NCBI GenBank assembly: GCA_014338405.1
Contig: JTDE01000917.1
Coordinates: 117,242 to 181,241, forward strand
Direction: 5' to 3'
Source: Paragonimus skrjabini miyazakii
Lineage: Eukaryota > Platyhelminthes > Trematoda > Plagiorchiida > Troglotrematidae
DNA: 64,000 bases
The position numbers were made by a program, and so were the translations under genes. Numbering within the stretch: the first letter of the stretch is position 1; each line of letters opens with the position of its first letter. A model generated the notes under the pieces. The model searched no databases and was not told the DNA's origin. It was given only the letters and a program-made list of their open reading frames with translations. Below are positions 30,971 through 42,490 of this stretch, piece by piece.

Positions 30971-33900
30971 GCACAGATCACAATCTACAAGTGTTGACGG
31001 AACACAATTCTGCAAGCAGCTTTTTAACAGCACTTGCTCCTTTGCTGTCACCTTGTTAATAAGCAAGATATAGTCAGAAGGTGGGGTGATTTTGTACTTT
31101 TATCGCGGTACATATATTCGCGCTTCACGCTTCCAAGAAATATTTCAGTCGCTAGAAGTAACCTAGAGTGGCGATGACTGTTTTGGCCGTAAGGACATGG
31201 GCCTATCATTTATTTATTTACTATCCCCGCCACTGTTGTGGCAGCTTCATACCTGTACGAGTCGGTTAACAACCTCCGTAGCTTCAGTATCTGACGTCAA
31301 GTCCATGCACCCATTGCAGTGTTGCGGAGACATTTTGAGATTGCTCGGTTCGTCGAGTGTATACAGTTACTGGTTTGAATCCGACTGAAACTCCAAGATT
31401 TCCTGCTTGGATCTTCTTATAATCAACAAATCTGCCGCACATATATGCAAACATATCCTCTATTGGACCTTAGCTTCAATCGATGAGTTATGCATAGAAG
31501 TTGCATGGTAGATTTGACAGAAAAGTTAAGTGATATTTGTAGAAAAAGAAAACTCGTAATGTATGCCATATGCCTTCGTGTTACCCAGCAATATCCAAAC
31601 CTCCTTCAGCATCTGTAATTCAAAAACCGAAGAGTGAATTTTTCAACCAACCAGTCTGTAACTTAAGCATGGCAGCATTGCCTGGATATGTCGACACAAT
31701 TTGGCAGCCTATTCGTATGCACCGCGCATTCAACAAAAGATACCATACTTAATGGTAACCATAACAATAGAGAGGGGAAGGGTAGGCTAAAGACAGATTG
31801 GTGATGATGCCACTAATCATCATCAACGTAGACAGTAATACATCAGTGGTTCATGCTGATGCTTAACTACCACATAACCACAAAGGGAAAAAACCCCTAG
31901 ATAAGGAAAGAGAGGAATAAAAGAAGGGGAGACGAAGGGGACCTAACTACTAAATATAGCTACGTTTATATTCAAACATACAACATGAAGGCGCAGACAC
32001 CTTGCAAACAAACAACCGAGCTGTAAGTGAAATTTCAACTCAAACTGAGAGGAGTCAGATTGACGGGGAATACTTGACAAGCTTTGGAATCTTCAGTTCA
32101 GTTGACAGTAGGGTAATAATAAACGACATGCGTACACATATAAAATCTGATCTCATTCGAGCTTTACAGTAAGGGACAGGACAGAGTGAATTCAAAGTTT
32201 TGGCAACGACAATGCTGACACTTGTTAATAGGACAAAAACTCCGCTTAATTGTGATAAGTCGACAAGAGGACACTCAGAGTTGAGGTTCCTACACTTATC
32301 TTGCAGTGTTTACGGTCAAGTGACATACTCAGTTAAATGAAAGGAGCTGGTTATTGCCAGAATGACCTAACACAGAAAACATGAGAGATTAAAGTAACTA
32401 GACTAAAAACCCATAACACTGTGAATAGAAGTCAGGCAAAAAGCAAAGGAGGGTGATGACAATGATAAAGCGTTGCGTAGTTGTTGCTACTACAACAGCG
32501 TTGGTTGTTGTTTGTTCAACCAGACAAGTGCCTGCTAACATTTAGTGCCTATGACCCCCCAGTGAAATTGTGGACAGCTGTCACAACCTTGTTGGGCTTC
32601 ATCAGTATCACGCACGTCGGGAAATGGAATTGGCAATCTGTGAGTAAACTTCAGACTGCAGTCCAGAAACACATCCACCAGACCACGGTGTCACGGTCAC
32701 CGGAGTTGTATGAAGTTAGATGAATTGATCTCCTCAGCTGTTGCGGCTTTTTTTCTTAAAGGCTGAAAACGACAAGCCTTTCTGTGGTTGGTCTGCAAAC
32801 CAGCAAGTATCCACCAAAGGCTCTCGAAGAGGTTGAGAGAGATTTAACAAACAGTTGGTAACAATGGCTACCAGCGAGAAGAGAAGGCGCAACAGCTAAA
32901 GAAAACAAGACAGGTGCCTCTTTCCTTTCGAATATAGTGTCCTACTTCGTCAACTGTAAACCAATGTACTAGACAGTTTGTACGCAGAGAAGTATACGAT
33001 GGCCATACGAAGAGACGCCTGTGCATTGACACATAAAGAGGTGGTAACTGGGCCTCCATTACAGTACCCACGGAGCTAGCTCACTAGGCAAACAATTCAG
33101 TTGGATTTATTTTGTGTGGTCGACCAGTAGAAGCCCACACGCTTACTGCGTTTTACAAAATGGAAAACATACTGGGTTGGGTACATTGTGAGTTGGAAAA
33201 ACTAGTTATCCGAAAGAGCACCAAAATAAAGCAAATAGAAACTACGTGAAAACTGACAGATCAAACCCAAGTGATAAAACAAGAGGCGACCCTTAAGGCA
33301 CAGGTTATAGAAACAGTACTCCATCACTGTGCGATATGTCAGTTTTAGTTAGGGGAAGTACAGTCCTGAAGTTCGTATTTAAAGAAGCACGTTTTGTCTA
33401 TGAGAAAGAAGAACTATTTAGTCGCTGTAACTAGGAGGCTAGGTGACACCATTCCGTCCGGCGATTATGGCAGTGATGTTGATGATTTACTAGACCATTG
33501 GCTAACAGTTCTTTAGTTATCCATCCATCAGTTGGATAACACTGTCTCTTCGAGTAAAACACATGGGCGTCTGTCTACCTGGAGTAGTTGACCGGGTCAT
33601 GAGTGGAATGTCATAATAGCTAATTATGTGCAGTCCGTCATTAAATTGTGATACGAATTCCAGTGGAATGACTAAAACTGGAAAAGAAGACTCCAGACTA
33701 GTAGATGTACATCCACGCTGCAGCTGGATGAACGGTCCCCGTATAGAAGTCAGTTACCGAAATCAAGAGCTGCAGAAAGTAAACGTTTATATCACCCTAG
33801 CATGGTGGATCCACAACTGGCAGCGTGATTGCTTAACATAGGCATTTATGTTGACATCAGATAATGTATGTTACTCTTATAGAAAAGGGTTCGTATCGAA

Positions 33901-34049
33901 TTTTCAGATTAAAACATGCGGAAATCCGACTCAACCCTATCCTTCCAAGTGTTCACTTCCATACATTTAACCTCTCCTGTTTCTGACCATTACTTGGACC
34001 TTGACCCAAATGTCTTTGTTTTATCGGGTTAATCTGATAGTTGTGCAAA
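30971..34049. other. Long unclassified stretch
   Basis: About 3.1 kb without a domain, repeat or RNA gene that I can support. All frames are under 82 codons. Confidence 0.4.
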
Positions 34050-34400
34050 TAGTCAGTTGCCTGTCATTGTACTGTGCTTGAGTGGTGTGTGCATCACCTT
34101 TTTGGAGCTCGATTCGTTTTTGTTGTTTTGAACTTCTACACTATTCAGAAGAATTCTGTCTAGTATGAATGTCATATTATGATATGATGGTCCATACTTA
34201 GCCTGTTCGATACTAAACTGCACTCCATTTCCCAGAAACGATCTGTCGGTCGAAAATGTTGAGGTTGTCTATTTATTCACTTTGATAATTTCAGTAGTAT
34301 CGTGATATCGTGATCCAATCTTGTTTTGATTATTTGGGATCGTTGGTTTATGGCCACGGGTTGCTCAACGTCTTCGTTGAAGATCGTACAGGGTTTCCAT
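34050..34400. repeat. Interspersed repeat shared with 53230-53600, copy 1
   Basis: Shared tracts are GGTGTGTGCATCA, CTTTTTGGAG, GATCCAATCTTGTTTTGAT-ATTTG-GATCGTT and TGCTCAACGT-TTCG in the same order and spacing. Copy 1 abuts a PLE endonuclease segment. It may be a PLE 5' or pseudo-LTR part, but this is not shown. Confidence 0.6.
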
Positions 34401-34425
34401 TTCACAAAAAATCTAATCTAGGCGT

Positions 34426-34949
34426 TCCTACAACTGCCTTTCAAAGGGGATGATGTCAGCACGTTATTACAACGCCGATTGAAGGCCGCTGTATTACGAA
34501 CGTATAATGCAGCAGAGCTAGTGTTAACCTACGCCACAAAACGGATTCCTGTTCCTCCTCTAAAACCTCAGATACCTCCGTTCGCCAGATCCTATATCAT
34601 TTACCGATTTTCATGTAGTTGCCAGGTCGACTACATTGGCATGACGGAACGGCAGCTGAAGTTTCGGATCTCGGAACACATCCCAGAATGGGTGAGGAAA
34701 CATGTGATGCAGCTGCAAACTGATACCCATGTGTGCACCCAGCAACCGCCACACAAACCACCGGCATCAGCGATCGCTCGTCATCTCCTGGAGAGCCATC
34801 ACCAGGTGAACCCCATGCAGGCATTCTCGGTTGTTTACGCAACTGATAAGCCCCGGTTGTTACGATATGCTGAGGCAGTTGCTCTGAAACGTTGGTGTCC
34901 CCCTCTGTGTGTGCAGAAAGACTCCTTTGTTAGTTTATCACTCCCATAG
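34426..34949 (+). pseudogene. PLE linker and GIY-YIG endonuclease, intact frame
   Basis: A clean frame from a TAG at about 34423 to a stop at 34947. It starts FLQLPFKGDDVSTLLQRRLK, the conserved linker, then YATKRIPVPPLKPQIPPFAR. The GIY-YIG domain follows: YIIYRFSCSCQVDYIGMTER with QLKFRISEHIPEWVRKHV, the core Y, YIG, R and E all present. The end is ASAIARHLLESHHQVNPMQA, VVYATDKPRLLRYAEAVAL and WCPPLCVQK. It lacks start codon and RT, so it is a 5'-truncated insertion, but it is the best-preserved endonuclease domain in the window. The 3' module with hammerhead-like structure follows. Confidence 0.9.
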
Positions 34950-35054
34950 TAACAATGAAATTGTTTGATTAGCGAACAGATCCACCGTGTGTTTCCCTAA
35001 TATGTCTAGTTTCACAATTGACCCCTGTTTTCCGCTTTATAATATCCTGTTCTG

Positions 35055-35112
35055 TAGTACGCACTTGATAATATGCAGAGAAATTTGCCAGGCCATAAAT
35101 CGTGCGCATTTA
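35055..35112 (+). ncRNA. Hammerhead-like RNA at PLE 3' end
   Basis: About 105 bases after the PLE stop. Stem I CGCAC (35060-35064) pairs perfectly with GTGCG (35102-35106) and can extend past a mismatch. The box TTGATAA differs from CTGATGA at two positions. An 8-base loop TATGCAGA, GAAA, an imperfect stem III (TTTGCC with GGC and AAA) and TC follow. The layout and stem I support descent from a hammerhead; the change at the essential G of the box predicts loss of activity. Confidence 0.5.
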
Positions 35113-37389
35113 CGTTTTTGACTGCTCTACTATAATCCTCCTCTATTTCTCATAGCCCACCTTCAACGTTTTAGCCAGCAGTCAATGATCACGGCTAACA
35201 TGGTCTATTTAACATAAGTATTGTACCGTGATGAATATAGTGGATTAGGCGTCAAAACAGTTCCAACGGCGTGGTATCGGAGTCATCAAATATAGCGATA
35301 TATCAGTAGAAGTTGAGCTAAACGCTCGTGGTGGTAGCTTCGATTATTGCATATTCATTGAGTAACAAAAGTGGCGACGGGCCTGAAAACGCTAACGACC
35401 GTCTAACAAACCATCGGGGAAAGTTAATTTGAACTAAGAAAGCCTATGGAACATTTAGCCGAAGGACAACTCGTTGCGCAAAAAGCATAAGAACGTAGTT
35501 TTGTCATTAATACTCACAGCCAACTTCACAGTTTTGTACAAACGATAAACACAACCATTCACTACTGAATAGAGTAGACTCTTTTAGATAATATGGTGGT
35601 ATCAAAATTGCCCAAGCTATCAGCTGTTAACTGTGCGTCATAACATTGTTTATTTTGCAAGTTTAACAGTTTTATGCCACATTTCAACGATCTATAAGTA
35701 GCGATACAATAGAAATAACAGACAATAACTCATCACAACTGACAGTTCGAAATGCTTTAGGTAAAATGAACTCGTTCGATGGTGGAAAAGAGTGCTATAA
35801 TAGAACACATTTGTTGGCTAACAGCACCGAGGACGCCGATTGTGAATGTTCTACGAGCATACTGAGTGGCTAAGCTATAAGCGATGTCCTTAAAGTTGAT
35901 CTCCAGAGAGGTTACGTGTACAATGTCACACCACGCCTAGACCAAACTGACTACGGCCAATAGGATACGTTGCATCAACGTAAACAAAACCGAAAAGTCA
36001 CGTTGCAAAACTGAGGACAGTTTTCAGTTGTGATCACGCGATTAACCATATACGTGCGCATCAGATGCAACATGATGCGAACGACTGACTAAACCAAAAC
36101 GTGGTAAACAACGAGGACAGCGGTTGCTTACCGATGCTTCAAAATTCGTGTTATCACAGAAGTGGTGGTGACGGAAGAACCGCTGTCAACACGGCGAAAG
36201 ATACCACGTTGTTTAGGAATCTGAAATGAAAAACAGAATGCGTGCGAACGTGCATGTGCCGGTGAATACTAACCATGATCCATGATATGCAAAAACACTT
36301 AAACATAGACGTAAATCTTAGAAATACGAACGAGAGGTTGCTCGTAATGGAACTCACTTTCATCGGATCCCTTCCATCGCATGAGAATGGAAGTTTAGTG
36401 TCCTGACCAACAACGACGTAGTTTACCTACAGAAACGAAAAAAAAGCAGGAAAGTAAAACCGTCTGGAACTGATTGCTCGACCAGTCAGGATTAGGAAAA
36501 CTTGCGTAAGCGATATACTTTCAAACATGCTACCTTCACATGTGGCACGCACTACTGTCACCATTGGGCACAAATATTTTAATATATTCAATCTCAGCGC
36601 TGCATCACTACTTTGGCTTCGTAAATGTTTGTGAAGAACGATTCCAGCGACTTACGCAAATTCGGTTGTATGTTCTTGAACAAGTATTTAGATGAAAGCC
36701 TCGAACAATTTCTCTTGTGGAGGCTCACGCTGTAAATGCTGTTTTTGCAAAACCAATCTGAAGATGGGTCTGGTGATATCAACACCGTTGCCAGATTGTA
36801 ACTTGTTGAATACGTCAACAAATCCATCCAGAATGAAAACAGAATATTAACCAATCGAATTAACTATTTTTTCTCCCAAACGAGTGGATCAGTTCAGATA
36901 GGTACATTCAGTGAACCGTGGTCAAGTGAGTACAAATCGGCCGCGGCGACAGTTGGATCAGTATACGCGTGCGTTGTCTTATGTATGACGTCACGTAAGG
37001 GCAGCTAACTAAATCCGCGAGAGCTGTGATGTTACGCCCAGACTGTATCGGATAAACCATCATTGCTCAAATGTAACACTGCTTTCATACAAACACGTAC
37101 GGACAAAAAGCATAATTTGTGCTAAAGTTCATACGTCCAGCCAGATATTGTCAGGCGACCCAAACCTGAATTTAAGCTACCGGTGCAGTCGGGAACAGAA
37201 CAAGAAACCATATTTCTTATAGTAGCTATCGTCAGTATGGTGCTCTCCAGTGTTCATGTATCCAGGCAACAATGTTTCCGACACGAAAAGGTGATTCAAA
37301 TTATGTTACTGTAGTGCGAGATCTCCAGTTCATACAAAATAACCATGAGAGCAGAACGACATGAACAATCGTTCCAGTACCAGATCAGA
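35113..37389. other. Unclassified stretch
   Basis: No recognisable feature in about 2.3 kb. Confidence 0.4.
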
Positions 37390-37960
37390 ACCCTAGAACG
37401 AAGAGTAAAAAGATCTGATCAATGGCAACGAGAACAATTGGGCCTGCAGTGCTCGATTCAACTTATTGTTGTACCTGTCAGCAGCATCGATGACAGCATG
37501 TTGCAAGTAGTCGAAAACTTTACTTACCCGAGTAGTTGTGCCACGCAACTCGTTCCTCTCCAGGTCTACGCATGCTTTCAATCGACGTAACAGATCGGCG
37601 CCTACTATCGTCTCTTCCACATTGTCAAACACTAACGTTGCGTTGCGTAGCCTGGTACTACCTATCTGGATCTCAACGTTCTGAGTCCCCAGTGCCTTTA
37701 ACGCCGTCCCACCAACAGTAATTACATGCCAATTACCGGACCTAACGGGCAATCCTGGTACTCTGCCTGTAATCGACGCACCCGCTCCCGTATCTACTAT
37801 CGCACTCTTTTGCTCTCCCTCTATCAGAACCTTTACCCGTGGAACGCCCCCATGATAGCCCGTTACTACCAAAAAACAAGAATGAAGACGTCTGTTAGGG
37901 CACCGGCGGGCAAAGTGTCCCACCCCATTACAAACAAAGCAATGATTGCGGCGAGGTTGT

Positions 37961-38063
37961 NNNNNNNNNNNNNNNNNNNNNNNNNNNNNNNNNNNNNNNN
38001 NNNNNNNNNNNNNNNNNNNNNNNNNNNNNNNNNNNNNNNNNNNNNNNNNNNNNNNNNNNNNNN
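37961..38063. other. Assembly gap (103 N)
   Basis: A run of 103 undetermined bases interrupts the gag frame between capsid and zinc knuckle. Its true length is unknown, so the reading frame across it cannot be judged. Confidence 1.
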
Positions 38064-38519
38064 CCCATAAGACTCGGCCATCCGAACGCTACCCTGAAAC
38101 TCCGGCGGCAAACTCTGGATGAACCACTCCCTCAACAATCTATCCTTCGTTGTTTCATCTGCTCCCGGCAAGCCCAAAGTCAATTGTCGTAATAAGTGTT
38201 GATAGTGAATCAGGGGGTCTTGAGTGTCGCAAAATCCGGCACCGTAAAACCGACACATCGCTCGTTGTCGGTCTTGTTCCTTTGTAAACTCTTGAATCAG
38301 TGCAGTCCGTGTTTCTTGATACGATGCTGCGGCCTTTGTTTGTTTGTTCAAGGCATAGACAGATTTTACTCGTCCAGTTAACAATGTTCCTAATGCCGTC
38401 AATAGTTGTGTTTCGCTTTTCAATCCGTTGCACGCCGCAATCGCCTCAAATTCCGACAGCCACTCTTCCACGTATCCATCCGAAAATTGGTTTGGCCACG
38501 GCAACGTCATTGCGTCGTG

Positions 38520-38535
38520 TTCAGGGCACGGCACC
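38520..38535 (-). promoter_or_regulatory. Likely primer-binding site
   Basis: On the minus strand TGGTGCCGTGCCCTGA starts two bases after the proposed LTR end, with TGG able to pair with a tRNA CCA tail. Which tRNA is unknown; it differs from the sites at 25153 and 25688. Confidence 0.45.
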
Positions 38536-38537
38536 AG

Positions 38538-38799
38538 TGTAGCGAAAAGGCGTCCAATGAAGCACAATCTTTATTGTCCAACACGCTAGTTCACATGCTA
38601 CGCGCGCGCTCGCGTTTATGAGTCAGCATTCCAGTCCACAGCACCCCCAGGTTTCTGTTCACGCGTCGTGTGCACTTCTACCCGGGGGTTTTCTGCCTGC
38701 TATTCCTCGTCCGTCTATCCGATTTCGTTGAGCGATGGCTTGTCCGGTCGCTCGTGCTGTCCTCCGTCTATCTACTGTAGGCTTTGAACGTGGTCTACA
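38538..38799 (-). repeat. Probable 5' LTR of minus-strand gypsy
   Basis: The block has TGTAG...CTACA ends, sits next to a primer site on one side and holds AATAAA (minus strand, near 38573) close to its 3' end, as LTR R regions do. No second LTR is present, so boundaries rest on these signals alone. Confidence 0.45.
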
Positions 38800-39379
38800 G
38801 CCGTGTCGAGATATTCCTGAGAGTGTTGGAATAATCACGCCTTCAATTTGGTCATCCATCCTATTTCGGTTGCCACGTGTCGCCCGTTGGTCCGATAATT
38901 TCTATTCTAGGTTGAGGTGGAGTGGCAGATGAACAGAAAACGAAACTAATTTCTCCCTATTTATCCATGAAAGTGTGAATCATCCAGCCAGTCACAACGA
39001 GGCTGGACTTAGACGAGGCGTGACGGTCTACTGGGATAAACTGGACGATGTCACGATCACGTCGACAATCACTCATACCAGGCAGGCCAATAAATAAGTT
39101 TGACAAACCACAGTATTCTGGTCATCCAGGTCGGGGGTTGAAAGGTTAACATCTTCTGGACAAAAGTACCATTGCCAGTACCGGTGCCTCATAGTACAGA
39201 CTGAAAAGCCTAATCGTTCCCCCGTCTACGTCTGGACGTCCTGTCACTTTGTCAACCCACATATAACCATGACTATTGACAACACTGCATCCGCCCTCTC
39301 GCATCATACACCGCATCGCCCTATCTGATACAAACAACATGGTGGATAGACAGATATAGTTAATCTTAGTAACAATGTG
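38800..39379. other. No recognised feature
   Basis: About 580 bases between the gypsy fragment and the RTE-like element. Nothing that I can name. Confidence 0.4.
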
Positions 39380-39439
39380 TCAGTGGGTCCCATCTCTTAC
39401 CATTCAGTCTCAGCCCACAGTCGTCCCTTGCTTAGACCT

Positions 39440-40100
39440 AGGATGCAAATTAATATAGGTGATTTCAACGTTTGCACTCTAAAACAGATAGGTCAGCAGG
39501 CCGCTCTCGCACGAACGTTAGATGAGTTGCACGTCGATGCATGCTGTATCTCAGAGAATAGAATCCAGGACAGTAGTATGAAACGTATGAAACTAACAAC
39601 ACCCACACTGTCTATCCGATACTGGTTACACACTTCGGATGACTCCACGGCCGCCTCTAGCGGCCAGGCTGGAGTAGGTATAGCCCCAGTATAACGGCCT
39701 CAGTCGCACTGGCAGATCAGATTCTTGTTGACAGCAGACTTTGTGTCGTCCGCTTGGCAGGTTATGTTAAAGCCAGCTTTAGATGCGAAAGCTTCAGAAA
39801 TCTTCTCATTGTGTCTACTTACGCTCCGACTGACTGCAGCGACGTCGATGTCAAGGACGCCTTTTACTCGGATCTGGTCGCTCTCCTTCGGTCGATACGT
39901 AGTTCTGATATAGTCATTCTGGCCAGATATATGAACACTCAGGTCGGCAGCCTTTGTGAGGCCGAATCTCGTTGACGTGGCACGTTAGGGATGGCATCGC
40001 ACTGCTCGGATAATGGCGAGTAACTGTTACAGCTGTGCGCTGAATACAGGCTGTTCTTTTTACCGACTCTAGATTTAGGCATCATGTACGTCATTGATAT
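39440..40100 (+). pseudogene. AP-type endonuclease domain of RTE-like element
   Basis: From ATG 39442: IGDFNVCTLKQIGQQAALAR, DACCISENRIQDSS (catalytic E kept), then SGQAGVGIAP. After a frameshift, STYAPTDCSDVDVKDAFY and RSSDIVILARYMNTQVGSL. In the last motif the conserved GD before N is changed to RY, removing a metal-binding aspartate. In active elements this domain nicks target DNA to prime reverse transcription. Confidence 0.85.
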
Positions 40101-40639
40101 ACTTGGCACCTTCCTTCTCCGAACCAGGCCTGGTCTCAGATATACCACATAACCGTTAGTTATAGGTAGCGGGGTTCTATACAAGACTGTTGTTCTTGTT
40201 GGAGCACATAATTGGATTCAGATCATGCGTTGGTACATTGTCGTTTCGTTCCTACTTTTGCTGGGTAACAACCCCATCGACGGCAACCATTGGCTATTGA
40301 GAAATTGACTATCCATCGGTACAGCATAAGTACCAAACCAGCGAAGAAAGATGTCTTAGTAGTTCTCAATCCGAAGATCCTAATAGCAGCTAGACCCAAA
40401 TCTCACAGGCTTTTCATGAAGCAGGTACTGTAGCAAGCGACAAGTACGAGGGTTAAACAGACATCGAATCTCGGAGAAATCCCTGGAACATTCCTCTGGC
40501 AGTTCATATAACAAATCTAGCAGAGATATCCGCACGAAGCTATAACGTAGTCTAAAGGTTGATCGTGAGGCTTGGTTAATGGAGAAGGTTAAGGAAATGG
40601 AAATCACTTTAACCTTAGAGGACACTGGCAGACTGTTAA

Positions 40640-41720
40640 AGCTTGCCCGTGCTATTGATCCAAGGTGACCGTATCTCAGTGACGTTATCAACAAAGCAGA
40701 TGGCACATATCAACAATATGCCCAGAAGGGTAAGACGCTTGGCGGAACACATTGAGTCTATTTAAATGACCTCCTGCTTCTACTCTGTTGCCACTATAAA
40801 CTTGTAATGTAGCACCCTAGTCTGGAACCACTCACTGAAATTGAGGTGCACAATTGCATTTCGGCTTTCAAACCTAATAAAGCTGCTCATCCAGATGATC
40901 TCGTGTCAGCACCTTTCAAAGAAAGGGAAGAGATGCTCGTGGAGATCTTGATGTAGTCGTTTCAACTTGTGCGGACGACAGAGACTATCCCTCAGTGTTG
41001 AGATCACTCGATAATAGTTCACATAGTAAAGAAAAAAGTGCGAAGCCTTCGCGTAAACCATAGGGGAATTAGTTTGATCCCAGTCATTTCTAGGGTTCTA
41101 GCATCCATTATACTTCGTCGACTCACTACAGTTCGGGAGTTAAGCATTAGAGAAGAACAGGCAGGGTTTCGTCCTGGCCGGGGATATATAGATTACATTT
41201 TTACCCTTTGTCAAATTTTGGAGCAGCGTCATGTGTACCGCTGGCCAACAATGACCGTATTTCTCAACTATAAAGGTACGTTCGATATGGTGGGTCGACC
41301 TACACTTTTAGAGTCACTTAAACGCAGGGGTGTACCGACTAATTATGTGAACATACTGTCGGTGCCTTACTCCCATACTTCAGCTCAGGGCAGGGTTTAC
41401 GTCGAACTATCTGACAGTTTCAGCGGCGTGTGTCAAGGCTGTTCACTTTCACCTTTATTGTTTAATTTTTATTGTAGACCAAATAATGGAGAACTATCTA
41501 TCACACTCACAAGATGCCAGTGTGAACTCCTACTGACTGACAGACCTTCATTATGATGTTTGACAACCTTCAAGCAGCACAACTAATGCCAGATGCTATT
41601 TCTCACGTTGCTAAGTGCTTTGAAATGCACTTTGGGACCACAGAGTGCGGAATGCTTCTGCAAGATTGCTGTGATTACGTAGACTGTGTTGGGTAATGAG
41701 ATTATGCAGGTTGTTGACAA
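40640..41720 (+). pseudogene. Reverse transcriptase of RTE-like element
   Basis: Pieces in order: HPSLEPLTEIEVHNCISAFK with PNKAAHPDDLVSAPFKE, then from 41038 an open frame with HRGISLIPVISRVLASIILR, REEQAGFRPGRGYIDYIFTL, WPTMTVFLNYKGTFDMV (motif A, first aspartate replaced by N), VELSDSFSGVCQGCSLSPLL (motif B) and FNFYC. After a shift the region before LMMFDNLQAAQLMPDAIS should hold the YADD box but does not. Both catalytic regions are therefore lost. Confidence 0.85.
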
Positions 41721-41779
41721 GTTTACTCATTTGGAAAGTTATGTGAACGTCGGTGAAGGTGTGAGGAATGAAATAAAAG

Positions 41780-42290
41780 GCAACAGTGAAGGCTGTATTA
41801 CTTTACAGCAGCGAAACATGGCCATTCAGGGTAGAGGATGCGAACCATCTTCAGGTATTTGATTACTGGTGTTTGCGTTCGATGGGTTTCATCGAGTGGC
41901 ACCGAGGAGTAAGTAACGAGAAAGTTAGGAAGCGGGTGTTTGGCGCTGATTGTCAAACGAGTTCTTTTGTTCAATCCCCACATTTACACAGACCGAGATG
42001 GTTGCGGCCGACTGGCGTAAGGTGCGAGATGGACAGATGATGACCTGATGTACAAAAATGAAATCGTTCATCAAGGGGTTGACCACTGTAGATCGGGTTC
42101 GCCTCCCAGGATGAGGACCTCACGACTCACAGAGTCGGTGGTGTTAGGCGAGATGGTGGCTAATCGAGCTCACTGGAGTGAATGTTGCCGCTGTTTGGCC
42201 GAATACTGTGTGAAATAAGTGCACTTAGTGACGGGAGGTAGTGAAAGCTGTAAGGAGACTGTTGTATTGTTGATGACTCCTCACCTTCAC
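41780..42290 (+). pseudogene. C-terminal region of RTE-like element
   Basis: KAVLLYSSETWPFRVEDANH, FDYWCLRSMGFIEWHRGVSN, EKVRKRVFGADCQTSSFVQS and LHRPRWLRPTG are in frame. A short deletion removes the GHVLRMP segment that the copy at 50490 retains. Function of this zinc-ribbon-like tail is not established; it is diagnostic of this family in flukes. Confidence 0.8.
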
Positions 42291-42490
42291 TTATTGCTCG
42301 ACAGTTTGTTTGCAAGTTGTAGGCACCTTGACGTTGCATGTTTGAATATAGACGTTAGTTAGGTCCCCTTCTCTTTCTCTTCTCTTTTCCTTTTCTTTTC
42401 CTGCACAGGATTTGTTTATTTTTCTTCATTATGGTTGTGTGGCAGTTAAGCATCAGTGTGAACCACTGATGTATCGTTGTCTATGATGAT

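Larger units (their letters stand above)
37390..38537 (-). pseudogene. Ty3/gypsy gag and protease, partial
   Basis: Read on the minus strand. Gag from about 38520 contains WPNQFSDGYVEEWLSEFEAI, LLTALGTLLTGRVKSVY and RQRAMCRFYGAGFCDTQDPL, then LPPEFQGSVRMAE up to the gap. Beyond the gap the frame NHCFVCNGVGHFARRC is a perfect CCHC zinc knuckle (C-x2-C-x4-H-x4-C). The protease follows: VLIEGEQKSAIVDTGAGASI and ETIVGADLLRRLKACVDL. Homology ends near 37420 before any reverse transcriptase. The frames on either side of the gap appear undamaged. This is a different gypsy family from 24920. The primer site and LTR lie just upstream on the minus strand. Confidence 0.85.
39380..42490 (+). mobile_element. 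Near full-length RTE/SR2-like non-LTR element, decayed
   Basis: Endonuclease, reverse transcriptase and C-terminal region follow in the normal order over about 3.1 kb, ending in the 3' untranslated sequence shared with 20380-20745 and 50710-51065 and a short ATGATG run at 42482. Stops and frameshifts occur throughout, so it is not active. It serves as the reference copy for the truncated relatives in the window. Confidence 0.85.

Noticed and set aside
37726..38070. Plus-strand frame through the N run
   Set aside because: Opened artificially by undetermined bases and antisense to gag-protease.
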